DNA of 64,000 nt, taken from NCBI RefSeq assembly GCF_003635115.1, contig NZ_RBXJ01000002.1:248001-312000 (forward strand), given 5' to 3'. Source of the stretch: Microbacterium sp. AG1240. Lineage in GTDB: Bacteria; Actinomycetota; Actinomycetes; Actinomycetales; Microbacteriaceae. The translations under genes were made by a program, and so were the position numbers. Of this stretch, positions 15,571 to 24,958 are shown piece by piece. The notes under the pieces are model-generated. The model did not search any database, had not been told where the DNA came from, and saw only the letters and a program-made list of their open reading frames with translations. The number at the start of each line of letters is the position of its first letter. Position 1 is the stretch's first letter.

Positions 15571-17790
15571 GTGACCACAGCCCTCTACCGCCGCTACCGC
15601 CCGGAGGCGTTCGGCGAGATGATCGGGCAGTCGCAGGTCACCGATCCGCTCATGACGGCGCTGCGGGGTGACAGGGTCGGCCACGCCTACCTGTTCTCCG
15701 GCCCGCGCGGGTGCGGCAAGACGACGTCCGCCCGCATCCTCGCCCGGTGCCTCAACTGCGCAGCAGGCCCCACCGACACTCCGTGCGGTACCTGCGACAG
15801 CTGCGTCGAGCTCGGGCGGGGCGGTGGCGGTTCTCTCGACGTGGTCGAGATCGACGCGGCCAGCCACAACGGCGTCGATGACGCGCGAGACCTGCGCGAG
15901 CGGGCCATCTTCGCCCCGGCGCGCGACCGGTTCAAGATCTTCATCCTCGACGAGGCCCACATGGTCACGCAGCAGGGTTTCAACGCCCTGCTGAAGCTGG
16001 TCGAAGAGCCGCCCGACCACGTGAAGTTCATCTTCGCGACCACCGAGCCCGAGAAGGTGCTCGGCACCATCCGCTCCCGCACGCACCACTACCCGTTCCG
16101 GCTCGTACCGCCGGCGGCGATGCTCGAGTACGTCCAGGAGCTGTGCGAGACCGAGGGCGTCTCCGTGCAGGCCGGTGTCCTCCCGCTCGTCGTGCGCGCC
16201 GGTGGAGGTTCACCCCGCGACACCCTCTCGCTGCTCGACCAGCTCATGGCCGGTTCCGATGTCGGCGCCGACGGCGCGGTCGAGGTCGCCTACGAGCGCG
16301 CCGTGGCACTGCTGGGCTACACCCACGCCGAACTCCTCGACGAGGTCGTCGACGCGTTCGGCGTTCGCGACGCAGCCGCCGCGTTCGCCGCCGTCGATCG
16401 CGTCATCCAGACCGGACAAGACCCGCGACGCTTCGTCGACGATCTGCTCGAGCGTCTTCGCGACCTCATCGTCGTCGCGGCCACGGGGCAGGGCGCCGGG
16501 TCGGTGCTGCGCGGCATCTCGACCGAAGAGCTCGAGCGCATGACCCGTCAGTCGGGTCTTTTCGGCACGCAGCGTCTCTCGCGCACGGCCGATCTCGTGG
16601 TCACGGCGCTCGACGAGATGACCGGCGCGACATCGCCGCGTCTGCACCTCGAACTGCTCGTCGCCCGCGTGCTCGCCGACGCGGGTGCCGCGCCCGCGTC
16701 TGCCCCCTCTCCCGTCGCGGCACCGGCGGTGGCCGCACCGGCTGCTCCCGCATCGGCGCCGCAGGCCCCCAGGGCGCACGCGCCGGCACCCGCGCCGGCC
16801 GACGTCGGTCGTCCCGCCGCCACCGCACCCGAACCGGTGGCGCCGCCCGAGTCGTTCAGCGAAGCCGAGCCGCCCGCCGATCAGGAGCCCCCGACCGATT
16901 CCGACGCGCCGCCCGAGCCCGAGGGCGAGTTCGCCCCTCCCGCCGCGGCGGGGCCGCTCACGGTGCAGCGCCTACGTGACGCCTGGCCCGAGGTGCTCGC
17001 CCGACTCGAATCGATCAGCCGCACCTCGTGGTTGATCGCGTCCGGTGCGCGGGTCGCGGCTCTCGACGATGACGTGCTCACCCTCGCATTCGCCAGCGCG
17101 AACGACATCGCCGCGTTCAAGAAGCGCACCGCCGGAGCCGGTCCGAGTGAAGACCTCCGTCAGGCGATCATGGGGGTGCTCGGCATCCGCGTGAAGTACA
17201 TCGCGAAGCACGAGGGCGATGCCGGCGGCCCCGGCGACGCCGGTCCTCCCGCCTCGCCGCCGCCCGCGCCCGACCGTCAGGTGCGCGAATCGCCTGCAGC
17301 GCCCCCCGCTCCGCGATCGAGCCCGGCGTCCGCGCCGTCGGCGGCCGCGCCCGTGACCGACTGGGCGGTCGCGCCGATCCCCACCACGCCCGAGGCCGAT
17401 CCCCGCACGTCGTCGCCGTCCGCGTCATCGGGCCCGCGCACGTCCGCCGCACCCGGCGTACGTGCGGTCGGTCAGTTCCCGGTCGACGACGAGCCCGAAG
17501 AGGCATCGTCGGTGCGGGTGGCCACGCTCGAGCCGGTGCGCGACGGGTCGGTGCTCCCCGATCGCGACGTCGAGGCATCCGCCGTCATCGACGACGACCC
17601 CGAAGACGAGTTCCCGCCGCCCGACGACGCGGTCGACGCTCCGGTGCCGCCGGTCGTCGCGCCGCGTATGGCCCCGGTCGTGACCTCGCGCGGCGGCGTG
17701 CAGCGAGTGGGGGAGGCCGTCGTGCGCCAGGTGCTGGGCGCGACGTTCGTGCGTGAAGAGCCGTTCGAGTCGCCCACGAGGTTCGTCTGA
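15571..17790 (+). CDS. dnaX: DNA polymerase III subunit gamma/tau
   Basis: The 739-residue clamp-loader protein has Walker A '[14 protein letters not shown]', a zinc-binding 'CLNC...CGTCDSC' motif, Walker B 'IFILDEAHM' and the SRC sensor '[11 protein letters not shown]'. The AAA+ and collar parts end near residue 375. The rest is a long Ala/Pro/Asp-rich tail broken by a folded stretch at ~465-545 ('[17 protein letters not shown]'), which resembles the tau-specific part. It loads the sliding clamp at the fork. recR follows by 2 bases, the usual dnaX-recR pair. Confidence 0.96.
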   Translation: MTTALYRRYRPEAFGEMIGQSQVTDPLMTALRGDRVGHAYLFSGPRGCGKTTSARILARCLNCAAGPTDTPCGTCDSCVELGRGGGGSLDVVEIDAASHNGVDDARDLRERAIFAPARDRFKIFILDEAHMVTQQGFNALLKLVEEPPDHVKFIFATTEPEKVLGTIRSRTHHYPFRLVPPAAMLEYVQELCETEGVSVQAGVLPLVVRAGGGSPRDTLSLLDQLMAGSDVGADGAVEVAYERAVALLGYTHAELLDEVVDAFGVRDAAAAFAAVDRVIQTGQDPRRFVDDLLERLRDLIVVAATGQGAGSVLRGISTEELERMTRQSGLFGTQRLSRTADLVVTALDEMTGATSPRLHLELLVARVLADAGAAPASAPSPVAAPAVAAPAAPASAPQAPRAHAPAPAPADVGRPAATAPEPVAPPESFSEAEPPADQEPPTDSDAPPEPEGEFAPPAAAGPLTVQRLRDAWPEVLARLESISRTSWLIASGARVAALDDDVLTLAFASANDIAAFKKRTAGAGPSEDLRQAIMGVLGIRVKYIAKHEGDAGGPGDAGPPASPPPAPDRQVRESPAAPPAPRSSPASAPSAAAPVTDWAVAPIPTTPEADPRTSSPSASSGPRTSAAPGVRAVGQFPVDDEPEEASSVRVATLEPVRDGSVLPDRDVEASAVIDDDPEDEFPPPDDAVDAPVPPVVAPRMAPVVTSRGGVQRVGEAVVRQVLGATFVREEPFESPTRFV

Positions 17791-17792
17791 TC

Positions 17793-18386
17793 ATGTACGA
17801 CGGAATCGTTCAAGACCTCATCGACGAATTCGGGCGCCTGCCCGGCATCGGGCCCAAGTCGGCGCAGCGGATCACGTTCCACATCCTGCAGTCGCCGTCC
17901 TTCGACGTCTCGCGCCTGTCGATCCTGCTCGGAGAGGTGCGCGACAAAGTGCGCTTCTGCGAGATCTGCGGCAACGTCTCGGAACAGGATCGCTGCGGGA
18001 TCTGCCGCGACCCTCGCCGCAATCCGACGCTCATCTGCGTCGTCGAAGACGCGAAAGACGTCGCGGCCATCGAGCGCACCCGAGAGTTCCGCGGTCTGTA
18101 CCACGTGCTCGGCGGGGCGATCAGCCCGATCGCCGGCATCGGACCCGACGACCTGCGCATCACCTCCCTGATGCAGCGCCTCGCCGACGGAACCGTGCAA
18201 GAGGTGATCCTCGCGACGAACCCCAACCTCGAGGGCGAGGCGACGGCCACCTACCTCAGCCGTCTGCTGCACACGCTCGAGATCCAGGTGACGCGTCTGG
18301 CGTCGGGACTCCCGGTCGGCGGAGACCTCGAGTACGCCGACGAGGTCACCCTCGGTCGGGCGTTCGAAGGACGACGCACGCTGTGA
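17793..18386 (+). CDS. recR: Recombination mediator protein RecR
   Basis: The 197-residue protein has the N-terminal HhH region '[16 protein letters not shown]', a four-Cys zinc finger '[16 protein letters not shown]' and a Toprim domain starting '[11 protein letters not shown]'. Together with RecO and RecF it loads RecA at gaps. Length matches the family. It starts 2 bases after the dnaX stop and its own stop overlaps the next gene by 4 bases. Confidence 0.97.
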   Translation: MYDGIVQDLIDEFGRLPGIGPKSAQRITFHILQSPSFDVSRLSILLGEVRDKVRFCEICGNVSEQDRCGICRDPRRNPTLICVVEDAKDVAAIERTREFRGLYHVLGGAISPIAGIGPDDLRITSLMQRLADGTVQEVILATNPNLEGEATATYLSRLLHTLEIQVTRLASGLPVGGDLEYADEVTLGRAFEGRRTL

Positions 18387-19333
18387 CCCCGGCGCCGGTG
18401 GCCGGGTTCCCGACCCGATTCACCGCGCGTGCCTGGTTGCTGTTCACCGCCATGGCGGTGCTGTGGGGCATGCCCTACCTCTTCATCAAAGAGGCCGTCG
18501 ACTCGCTGTCGCCGCCGGCGGTGGTGTGCATCCGCACGCTCGGGGCGGCGCTGCTGCTCCTGCCGTTCGCACTGCGCGGCGGCGTGCTGGGGGCCGCCCT
18601 GCGCGCGTGGAGGTGGGTGCTGGTGTTCGCCCTCCTCGAGATGGCGGGCCCGTTCATGCTGCTCGCGCATGCCGAACAGACGCTCCCCTCGGGGATCACC
18701 GGGCTGCTCGTGGCGACCGTGCCGCTGTTCGGGGCTCTCGTCGCCTTCACGCGAGGCGATCGCACCGCCGTACGCCCAGCGCGGCTGATCGGACTCGGCC
18801 TCGGCTTCGCGGGCGTCGCGGTGGTCGTCGCCGGCCCGGGACTGACTCTCGGCGACGGCCCGCTCGGCATCGTCGCGATCGGCGAGGTGCTCCTGGTCGC
18901 CGTCTGCTACGCCATCGCGCCCTTCGTCGTCGCGAAGCATCTCCGCGACGTGCCCGCGCTCGGGTCGATCACGCTCTCGCTTCTCATGGTCGGCGTCGGC
19001 TACCTCCCGATCGCGCTCCTCACCACCCACAGCATGCCGACGACGCGGAGCGTCGCGGCGGTCGCCGCTCTCACGGTGCTGTGCACGGCGGTCGCCTTCC
19101 TGGCCTTCTTCGCGCTCATCCGAGAGGTCGGGCCCGCTCGTGCCCCGCTCTTCACCTACGTCAACCCGATCGTGGCCATCCTGCTGGGGGTGGTCGTCCT
19201 CGGCGAGGCGCTCAGCGTCGGGCTGCTCGCGGGCCTCCCGTTGATCATCGTCGGATGCTGGCTCGCCGCGACCGGAGGGTCGCGCCGCGTGCGGCGTCGC
19301 AGCGGCGAGATCCCGCCCGTCGCACCCGGCTGA
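18383..19333 (+). CDS. EamA/DMT family transporter
   Basis: About 316 residues with roughly ten hydrophobic segments arranged as two EamA repeats (residues ~15-145 and ~160-290). '[21 protein letters not shown]' at the start and '[17 protein letters not shown]' near the end are typical of drug/metabolite transporters of the RhaT/YdcZ type. The GTG start overlaps the recR stop (GTGA). The transported compound is unknown; amino acids or metabolites are common for the family. Confidence 0.88.
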   Translation: MTPAPVAGFPTRFTARAWLLFTAMAVLWGMPYLFIKEAVDSLSPPAVVCIRTLGAALLLLPFALRGGVLGAALRAWRWVLVFALLEMAGPFMLLAHAEQTLPSGITGLLVATVPLFGALVAFTRGDRTAVRPARLIGLGLGFAGVAVVVAGPGLTLGDGPLGIVAIGEVLLVAVCYAIAPFVVAKHLRDVPALGSITLSLLMVGVGYLPIALLTTHSMPTTRSVAAVAALTVLCTAVAFLAFFALIREVGPARAPLFTYVNPIVAILLGVVVLGEALSVGLLAGLPLIIVGCWLAATGGSRRVRRRSGEIPPVAPG

Positions 19334-19351
19334 GCGCGCAGCATCCGCTCG

Positions 19352-19840
19352 TCAGCGGAGCACCTCGACCAGTGCCACCCACGACACGACGATCGCCGAG
19401 ACGATCGCGACGATGCAACCGACGGCCGCGATGACCAGTGCGGTCGACGGGTCGAAGAAGACCGTCACGCCGGAGGCCGCGTACGCCGCGATCGGCACGA
19501 AACCCAGAGCCGACTTCAGCACCCGGGCATGGTCGTCCGGATCCGGATCACGCGCGATGACCGCCGCCGCGTGTGCCTGGAAGGCGCCCGCGCCGAAGGT
19601 GGAGACGAGCACGACGGCCCCGTACGCACCGGCGGGGATGCCGGGGATCAGCGCCGCGCCCGCGACGACGATCGCGAGGACGAGTCCGGCGATCGCGGCG
19701 GCGAGACGGGACGTGATCGTGGCGGCCTTCACGATCTGAGCGATGTTCACACTCGAGGCGACGATCACGAGACCCGCGAGCGCGGCGGTGGCCCCGACCA
19801 TGGCGACGTGGAAATCGGTCCACCCCTCGAGCGCGTCCAT
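19352..19840 (-). CDS. Small membrane protein of unknown function
   Basis: The 162-residue protein has four predicted membrane segments (about residues 12-32, 45-68, 72-93 and 132-158) and no recognised domain. Polar loops are short, with an acidic 'RDPDPDDHARVLKS' between helices 3 and 4. The ATG is preceded by TAGCAT with a 6-base gap, which points to a leaderless mRNA. The gene converges with the EamA gene with only 18 bases between. Confidence 0.72.
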   Translation of the reverse strand: MDALEGWTDFHVAMVGATAALAGLVIVASSVNIAQIVKAATITSRLAAAIAGLVLAIVVAGAALIPGIPAGAYGAVVLVSTFGAGAFQAHAAAVIARDPDPDDHARVLKSALGFVPIAAYAASGVTVFFDPSTALVIAAVGCIVAIVSAIVVSWVALVEVLR

Positions 19841-19846
19841 GCTCGG

Positions 19847-19852
19847 ATGCTA
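19847..19852 (-). promoter_or_regulatory. -10 element, leaderless start
   Basis: The minus strand reads TAGCAT, then 6 bases, then the ATG of the small membrane protein. Confidence 0.5.
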
Positions 19853-20016
19853 GCGCCGACCCCCGATCGACCGCGACGCACGAGACGATCACCCTTCGTA
19901 TACCGGTCGGCCATCTTTCGATGTGTCGCCGTACATGACGTGCGGCCAGCTTCGAGCATCGACGGTTCTCGAGGATCTCAAGGGGAGTTCTCAGAAGGCC
20001 GCGCGATAGGACCACA

Positions 20017-20568
20017 GTGAGCGACGCGCTCCCACGACGAACGGCCCATGCCGGCCGCATCGTCTTCGACACGTTCCGGTCGGCGTACGACCCGATGCTC
20101 AACTCCTGGCTCGTCTTCCGCGCGCAGATCCTTCGGGAGGTGTTGACCGTGCCGGCCGATGTGACGGCGGCCGACACCGACGGGCGCGAACGCGCTCGGG
20201 CGGGCCGCTTCGGCGTGTGGCGCATCCTCGCCACCAACAACCGCGAACTCGGCCGAGGCTCGGGGCTGTTCCCGACGCCGTCCGAGGCACTCGCCACCGT
20301 CGAGGTGCTCCAGCGCGAGGCCGTGTCGCTCGTGGCCTCCGTCGTGCGCGGCTCGACGCCCATGACGCACGGGTGGGTGCTGCGCCGCGGGGGCGAGGCC
20401 GTCATGACGTCGTCGCGGTGGTACGAGTCGGCGTCCGAGGCTGCCGCGGCAGCGCGGGCCGCGCGCGCGGTGCTGGCGACGGCGTCGATCGCGACGGGCG
20501 TCAACATCGGCACGCAGTCCGGGCGGCGCCTGCGGCGTGCCATCGCTCCCGTGAACCAGATTGTCTGA
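20017..20568 (+). CDS. Unknown protein with two DUF1508-like repeats
   Basis: 183 residues. Two similar stretches, 'FGVWRILATNNRELGRGSGL' at about residue 67 and 'HGWVLRRGGEAVMTSSRWYE' at about residue 114, each followed by 'SEA' and an alanine-rich helix, resemble the short YegP/DUF1508 repeat (W-x-L/I...A/N...S..Y.s..eA). I did not find other motifs. The GTG start has AGGA 5 bases upstream. The downstream kinase starts 16 bases after the stop, so the two may form an operon. Confidence 0.65.
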   Translation: MSDALPRRTAHAGRIVFDTFRSAYDPMLNSWLVFRAQILREVLTVPADVTAADTDGRERARAGRFGVWRILATNNRELGRGSGLFPTPSEALATVEVLQREAVSLVASVVRGSTPMTHGWVLRRGGEAVMTSSRWYESASEAAAAARAARAVLATASIATGVNIGTQSGRRLRRAIAPVNQIV

Positions 20569-20584
20569 CGCGGGCGACGGCGCG

Positions 20585-22228
20585 ATGACCGACGGGCTCG
20601 TCGCCGGGCGCTTCCGAGTGCTCGGGCTCCTCGGGTCGGGGGCGACGGCATCGGTGTACGACGCGCTCGACACCCGCGACGGCGGGCGCGTCGCGGTGAA
20701 GGTGCTGCATCCGCACCTCGCCGCGCGGCCGGAGATGCGGTCGGCGTTCCTGCGGGAGGCCGAGCGTGTGGCGGCGCTGTCGCATCCGGCTCTGTGCGGC
20801 GTCGTCGGGTCGGGGTCGGACGACATCGGCGCTGAGGGCGAGACCTGGACGGCGTGGCAGCTCGCACCCGGGCTCACCCTCGGCGAGCAGGTGCGCGAGC
20901 GGGGGACGCTCGCGGCGCGCACCGCCGCGGACGTCGGCGCGAGGGTGCTCGACGGGCTGGCGGTGCTGCACGCCGCGGGGCTCGTCCACCGCGACATCTC
21001 GCCGTCGAACATCGTGGTCGATGTGGACGCGGCGGGGCATCTCCGCGATGCGCGCATCATCGATTTCGGGCTGGTGGACGAAGCGGGCACGACCACGCGC
21101 GGAGGCGACGTGCTGCGCAGCGAGGACGGCGACGGCGTCGTCGGCAACCTGCACTACGCGGCTCCCGAACTCCTGCGCGGCGAGGGCGTGGGGCCATCCG
21201 CCGATCTGTACCAGCTCGCCGGGGTGCTCTACTTCGCCCTCGTCGGTTCGCCGCCCTTCGCGCGGGAGTCGGCGGAGGCGACCATCCGCGCGCACCAGAG
21301 CGCGGCCCCGCCGACCGTATCGGTGCGGGTCGCCGGGGTGCCGGTCGCGTTCGATCGCCTGATCGTCCGGGCCATGCTGAAAGACCCCGCTGCGCGATTC
21401 GGTTCGGCCCACGAGATGCGCGACGCGCTTTCGTCGGCCGTGGCCTCGCGCAGCAACGCGGTCGCGGTGCCGATGGAGCGTACGACGCGCACGCGGGTGT
21501 TCTCTCCCGCCGTGAGCCCGGCCGTCGATGCCGCCCAGTACGCGTCCGGCGACCCCGAGGGCCGGGGAGGATCGCCGTGGTTGTGGGGCCTCGGGCTCGT
21601 CGCGGTCGGACTCGTGGTCGCCGTCGTCGTCGCGCTGTCGTCGGGGACCCAGCCGACCACGGCGCGGGAGACGCCGGCCGCCGTCGTATCGAGTCCGGTC
21701 TTGACCCCATCGCCCGCTGCTCCGACGCCGATCGTCGAGACGCCGCCTCCGCCCGTGATGGCAGTGGTCCCCTCGCTCGAGGGGATGGACGCGGATGCGG
21801 CGGGCCGCGCGCTCGCGGCGGCCGGCCTCGCGGTGGGCGAGATCGCGAGCGTCGACTCGGTGAGACCGATCGGCACGGTTCTGGCGAGCCGGCCCGCCGT
21901 CGGTACGACCCTGGCGGCCGGCGGTTTCGTGGCGCTGACCGTGGCGAGCGGGGCGAACGCCGTTCCCGACGTGGTCGGTGCTCCCGAGCAGTCGGCGATC
22001 GACGCCGTCGTCGCCGCGGGCTTCGTGCCCGTCGTCACCCGGCAGGGCAGCGGCGCACCCACCGGCACGGTGACCGCGGTTCAGCCGGCCGGTTCCACGA
22101 GTCTTCCTCTCGGGGCGACCGTATCGCTCGTGGTGGCCGCGCCCCTCCCCGCACCGTCGCCGACCGCCCCTCCGGTCACGCCGACGCCGACCCCGACCCG
22201 CACGCCGACACCGGGGGCCACGCCATGA
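20585..22228 (+). CDS. PASTA-domain serine/threonine protein kinase, atypical catalytic loop
   Basis: About 547 residues. The kinase domain (~5-280) has a Gly loop 'LGSGATASVY', the ATP-binding Lys in 'VAVKVL', a catalytic loop 'HRDISPSNIVV' near residue 135 and 'IIDFGLV' near residue 158. The Lys two residues after the catalytic Asp (HRDxKPxN) is Ser here. A Pro/Ala-poor linker leads to one membrane helix ('[20 protein letters not shown]', ~328-347). Two PASTA repeats (~375-500) and a Thr/Pro tail lie outside the cell. Such kinases sense wall precursors and regulate growth. I use ATG 20585; a TTG 24 bases upstream is less likely. Confidence 0.85.
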   Translation: MTDGLVAGRFRVLGLLGSGATASVYDALDTRDGGRVAVKVLHPHLAARPEMRSAFLREAERVAALSHPALCGVVGSGSDDIGAEGETWTAWQLAPGLTLGEQVRERGTLAARTAADVGARVLDGLAVLHAAGLVHRDISPSNIVVDVDAAGHLRDARIIDFGLVDEAGTTTRGGDVLRSEDGDGVVGNLHYAAPELLRGEGVGPSADLYQLAGVLYFALVGSPPFARESAEATIRAHQSAAPPTVSVRVAGVPVAFDRLIVRAMLKDPAARFGSAHEMRDALSSAVASRSNAVAVPMERTTRTRVFSPAVSPAVDAAQYASGDPEGRGGSPWLWGLGLVAVGLVVAVVVALSSGTQPTTARETPAAVVSSPVLTPSPAAPTPIVETPPPPVMAVVPSLEGMDADAAGRALAAAGLAVGEIASVDSVRPIGTVLASRPAVGTTLAAGGFVALTVASGANAVPDVVGAPEQSAIDAVVAAGFVPVVTRQGSGAPTGTVTAVQPAGSTSLPLGATVSLVVAAPLPAPSPTAPPVTPTPTPTRTPTPGATP

Positions 22229-22280
22229 CGCCCCGCGCTCACGACCGCGACAGCCGTCCTTCTCCGACTCGTCGGGGGTT

Positions 22281-22311
22281 GTTCACCTTCGATGCCCACG
22301 ATGGCGAGGAT
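22281..22311 (+). promoter_or_regulatory. Possible weak PHO box and -10 upstream of pstC
   Basis: One exact GTTCACC lies at 22281-22287. The next 11-bp unit (22292-22302) matches poorly. GAGGAT at 22306-22311 follows 3 bases after, the same spacing as in the better site at 26699-26740. Only one conserved unit makes this a weak call. The rest of 22229-22394 holds nothing else I can support. Confidence 0.35.
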
Positions 22312-22394
22312 CCGGCCGGAACCCGCCGCCGGTCGTTCTGCTCAGGAAGCCCCATGAGACGCGCTTTCCCCCTGCCCTCGCGCACGTCCGAGGT

Positions 22395-23468
22395 ATGCGC
22401 ATGACGAATGTCGGCTCCGACGACCTCACGCGGCTGCTGACGCCGACCGAGCCCGAACGATCGTCCGACGCGGATGCTGCGGATCAGAAGCCCAAGATCG
22501 CGGCGCGCTCGCTGAAGGCCGCGCCCTCGGTCTCGGACTCCATCTTCCGCTCGGGGTCGTTCCTCGCCGGCGGGATCACGGTGGCGATCATGCTCGCGGT
22601 CGGATTGTTCCTGACCCTCCGCAGCGGTGAGGCGCTGGGAGTCGCGGGGCTGTCGTTCTTCTGGACGCAGGAGTGGTCGCCTGAGACCGGCCAGTTCGGC
22701 ATCGTCGCCGTACTGTTCGGCACCGTCTCGATCGCGCTGGTCGCGATGGCGTTCTCCGTTCCGCTCGCCCTCGGAACGGCGCTGTTGATCTCGGAGATCG
22801 CCCCGCCTCGCCTGAAATCGATGCTCATCACCCTGGTCGACCTGATGGCCGCCGTGCCCAGCGTCGTGTACGGCCTCTGGGGGGTCTTCTTCCTGCAGGA
22901 GGCGGTCATCCCGGTCGCCCAGTGGATCTCCACCTACTTCGGCTGGATCCCGGTCTTCGCGGTCACCGATCCGGACGGCGCGCGGCTCACCGAAGCGGGC
23001 GCCTTCACCTCCTCGGCGTTCATCGCGGGAATCGTCGTCGCACTCATGGTGTCTCCGACGCAGACCTCGGTCATGCGCGAGGCCTTCTCGCAGGCCCCGG
23101 TGGGAGAGCGCGAGGGGGCCCTCGCTCTCGGCTCGACGCGATGGGGGATGATCCGCACGGTCGTGCTCCCCTTCGGGCGAGGCGGCGTCATCGGCGGCAC
23201 CATGCTGGGCCTCGGACGAGCTCTCGGCGAGACGATCGCCGTCTACATGATCATCTCCCCGATCTTCACGATCAACTGGGAGCTGCTCAGCAAAGGCACC
23301 AACTCGATCTCCGCGCTGATCGCCCTCCGTTACGGCGAGGCGAGTCAGTTCGGGCTCTCGGCGCTGATGGCCGCCGGTCTCACCCTCTTCGTCATCACCC
23401 TCATCATCAACTTCACCGCTTCGTCGATCGTCGCCCGATCGCGTTCCGGTGCGGAGAGCGACGGATGA
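22395..23468 (+). CDS. pstC: Phosphate ABC transporter permease PstC
   Basis: The 357-residue protein has a ~50-residue cytoplasmic N-terminal tail, then about six membrane helices. The permease EAA-type loop is 'MREAFSQAPVGEREGALALG' near residue 228, followed by 'GLGRALGETIAVYMIISP', typical of PstC. It forms the membrane channel for inorganic phosphate with PstA. Its stop overlaps the pstA start (ATGA). A second in-frame ATG two codons later is an alternative start. Confidence 0.95.
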   Translation: MRMTNVGSDDLTRLLTPTEPERSSDADAADQKPKIAARSLKAAPSVSDSIFRSGSFLAGGITVAIMLAVGLFLTLRSGEALGVAGLSFFWTQEWSPETGQFGIVAVLFGTVSIALVAMAFSVPLALGTALLISEIAPPRLKSMLITLVDLMAAVPSVVYGLWGVFFLQEAVIPVAQWISTYFGWIPVFAVTDPDGARLTEAGAFTSSAFIAGIVVALMVSPTQTSVMREAFSQAPVGEREGALALGSTRWGMIRTVVLPFGRGGVIGGTMLGLGRALGETIAVYMIISPIFTINWELLSKGTNSISALIALRYGEASQFGLSALMAAGLTLFVITLIINFTASSIVARSRSGAESDG

Positions 23469-24958
23469 CCGTGACCATCGACACCACCACCACCACCGTC
23501 ATCGATCCGCTCGAAGCCCGATGGAGCACGCGTGACGACGGTGTCGCGACCGACCGGATCGCTTCGGCGCCGCTGTCGTCACCGGGCGGAACCTTCCGCC
23601 CCGATCCGGGGGACGCTCCGATCGGCCCCCGCCGCCAGATGCGCGGGACCCCCGCCGAGGAGCGTTTCAACCTTTTGGGGGCGCTCGCCGCAGCACTGGC
23701 GGTGGCGACCCTGCTGTTCGGCTGGCTCACACCGATGACGGGCGCGGTCGGTTGGGCTGTGGTCGCCTACCTGTCCTTCATCGCGATCTACGCGCTCCTG
23801 ATCATCCTGCGGGCCGATCGGCTCGAGGTGGCCGACCGGGTGATGACCGCCCTGCTGTACAGCGCCGGGGCGATCCTCCTCGCCGCGCTCGTGTTCGTCG
23901 TCGTCTTCACGGTCGTCCGGGGCATGCCGGCCCTGTTCTCGACGTCGTGGCCGTTCATCCGTTTCACCTTCTTCTTCGAGACGATGCAGTATGCGGGTCC
24001 GCTGGACCCGCTCGAGGTCGGCGGGATCGCGCACGCGATCGTCGGAACCCTGATCCAGATCTCGATCGCGCTGCTCATCTCCGTGCCCCTCGGCATCGCC
24101 ACCGCCGTGTTCATGAACGAGATCGGCGGCCGCTTCGCCCGTTTCGTCCGGACGATCTCGGACGCGATGACGGCGCTGCCCTCGATCGTGGCCGGCCTGT
24201 TCATCTACGCCGCCATCATCACGCTCATCACCCAGGAGCGCTCCGGCTTCGCCGCATCCCTCGCGATCACGGTCATGATGCTCCCGATCATCATCCGCGC
24301 CTCCGACGTCGTCCTCCGGCTCGTCCCCGGCAACCTGCGCGAGGCGTCGTACGCGCTCGGCGCCTCGCGGTGGCGCACAGTCTGGACCGTCGTGCTCCCC
24401 ACGTCCCGTTCCGGCCTCGCGACCGCGGTGATCCTCGGGACGGCGCGTGGGGTGGGGGAGACCTCACCCGTGCTCCTCACGTCGGGCGTGACCGCGGTGA
24501 TGAACGTGAACCCGTTCTCGGGGGCGATGATCTCGCTTCCGCTCCAGGTCTTCGACATGGTGAAGTCGCCCGAGCCGACGATGATCGCGCGGGGGTTCGG
24601 CGCTGCCGCGACCCTCATCGCCCTCGTCCTCGTGCTCTTCGTGATCGCTCGCATCGTCGGCGGGAAGGGGCCGGGCCAACTGAGCCCGCGTCGACGCCGG
24701 GCGCGCGCGGCCGCGTCGCTCGCCGACCTCGAGCGGATCGAGAGCGGGGCTGCTGTGAGGTCGCCCATCGAGACCGCCGTGTTCGCCCCTGTCGCCACAG
24801 GCGCACCGGTCTCGTCCGAACCGCAGCCGCTGGAGGCGTCCGACGAGCACGACGTGCCCGATACGCCCTCCGATCCGACGGTGACCTCGCACGACATCAC
24901 CGACGTGATCCGACCTGAATCCACCGACACCCCCGACACCCCGAAGGAGCGCTCGTGA
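23465..24958 (+). CDS. pstA: Phosphate ABC transporter permease PstA, with long C-terminal tail
   Basis: About 497 residues, roughly 180 more than a standard PstA. There is an N-terminal tail of ~75 residues ('TIDTTTTTVIDPLEARWS'), eight or so membrane helices, a permease loop 'NLREASYALGASRWRTVWTV' near residue 288 and the signature 'GTARGVGETSPVLLT'. After the last helix an ~85-residue acidic, disordered-looking cytoplasmic tail runs to the end. Start overlaps pstC and stop overlaps pstS by 4 bases each, so the three are tightly coupled. Confidence 0.94.
   Translation: MTVTIDTTTTTVIDPLEARWSTRDDGVATDRIASAPLSSPGGTFRPDPGDAPIGPRRQMRGTPAEERFNLLGALAAALAVATLLFGWLTPMTGAVGWAVVAYLSFIAIYALLIILRADRLEVADRVMTALLYSAGAILLAALVFVVVFTVVRGMPALFSTSWPFIRFTFFFETMQYAGPLDPLEVGGIAHAIVGTLIQISIALLISVPLGIATAVFMNEIGGRFARFVRTISDAMTALPSIVAGLFIYAAIITLITQERSGFAASLAITVMMLPIIIRASDVVLRLVPGNLREASYALGASRWRTVWTVVLPTSRSGLATAVILGTARGVGETSPVLLTSGVTAVMNVNPFSGAMISLPLQVFDMVKSPEPTMIARGFGAAATLIALVLVLFVIARIVGGKGPGQLSPRRRRARAAASLADLERIESGAAVRSPIETAVFAPVATGAPVSSEPQPLEASDEHDVPDTPSDPTVTSHDITDVIRPESTDTPDTPKERS

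Noticed and set aside
14362..15578. Long open frames on both strands across the Thr/Pro repeat, including Arg/Gly-rich and Val-Gly-Val translations
   Set aside because: They are other-frame readings of a 12-bp tandem repeat and of GC-rich sequence; only the plus-strand frame with a signal peptide and LPATG is plausible.
22229..22394. Small gene between the kinase and pstC
   Set aside because: An ATG at 22225 opens a frame, but it has no ribosome binding site, no recognisable content and overlaps pstC in another frame.
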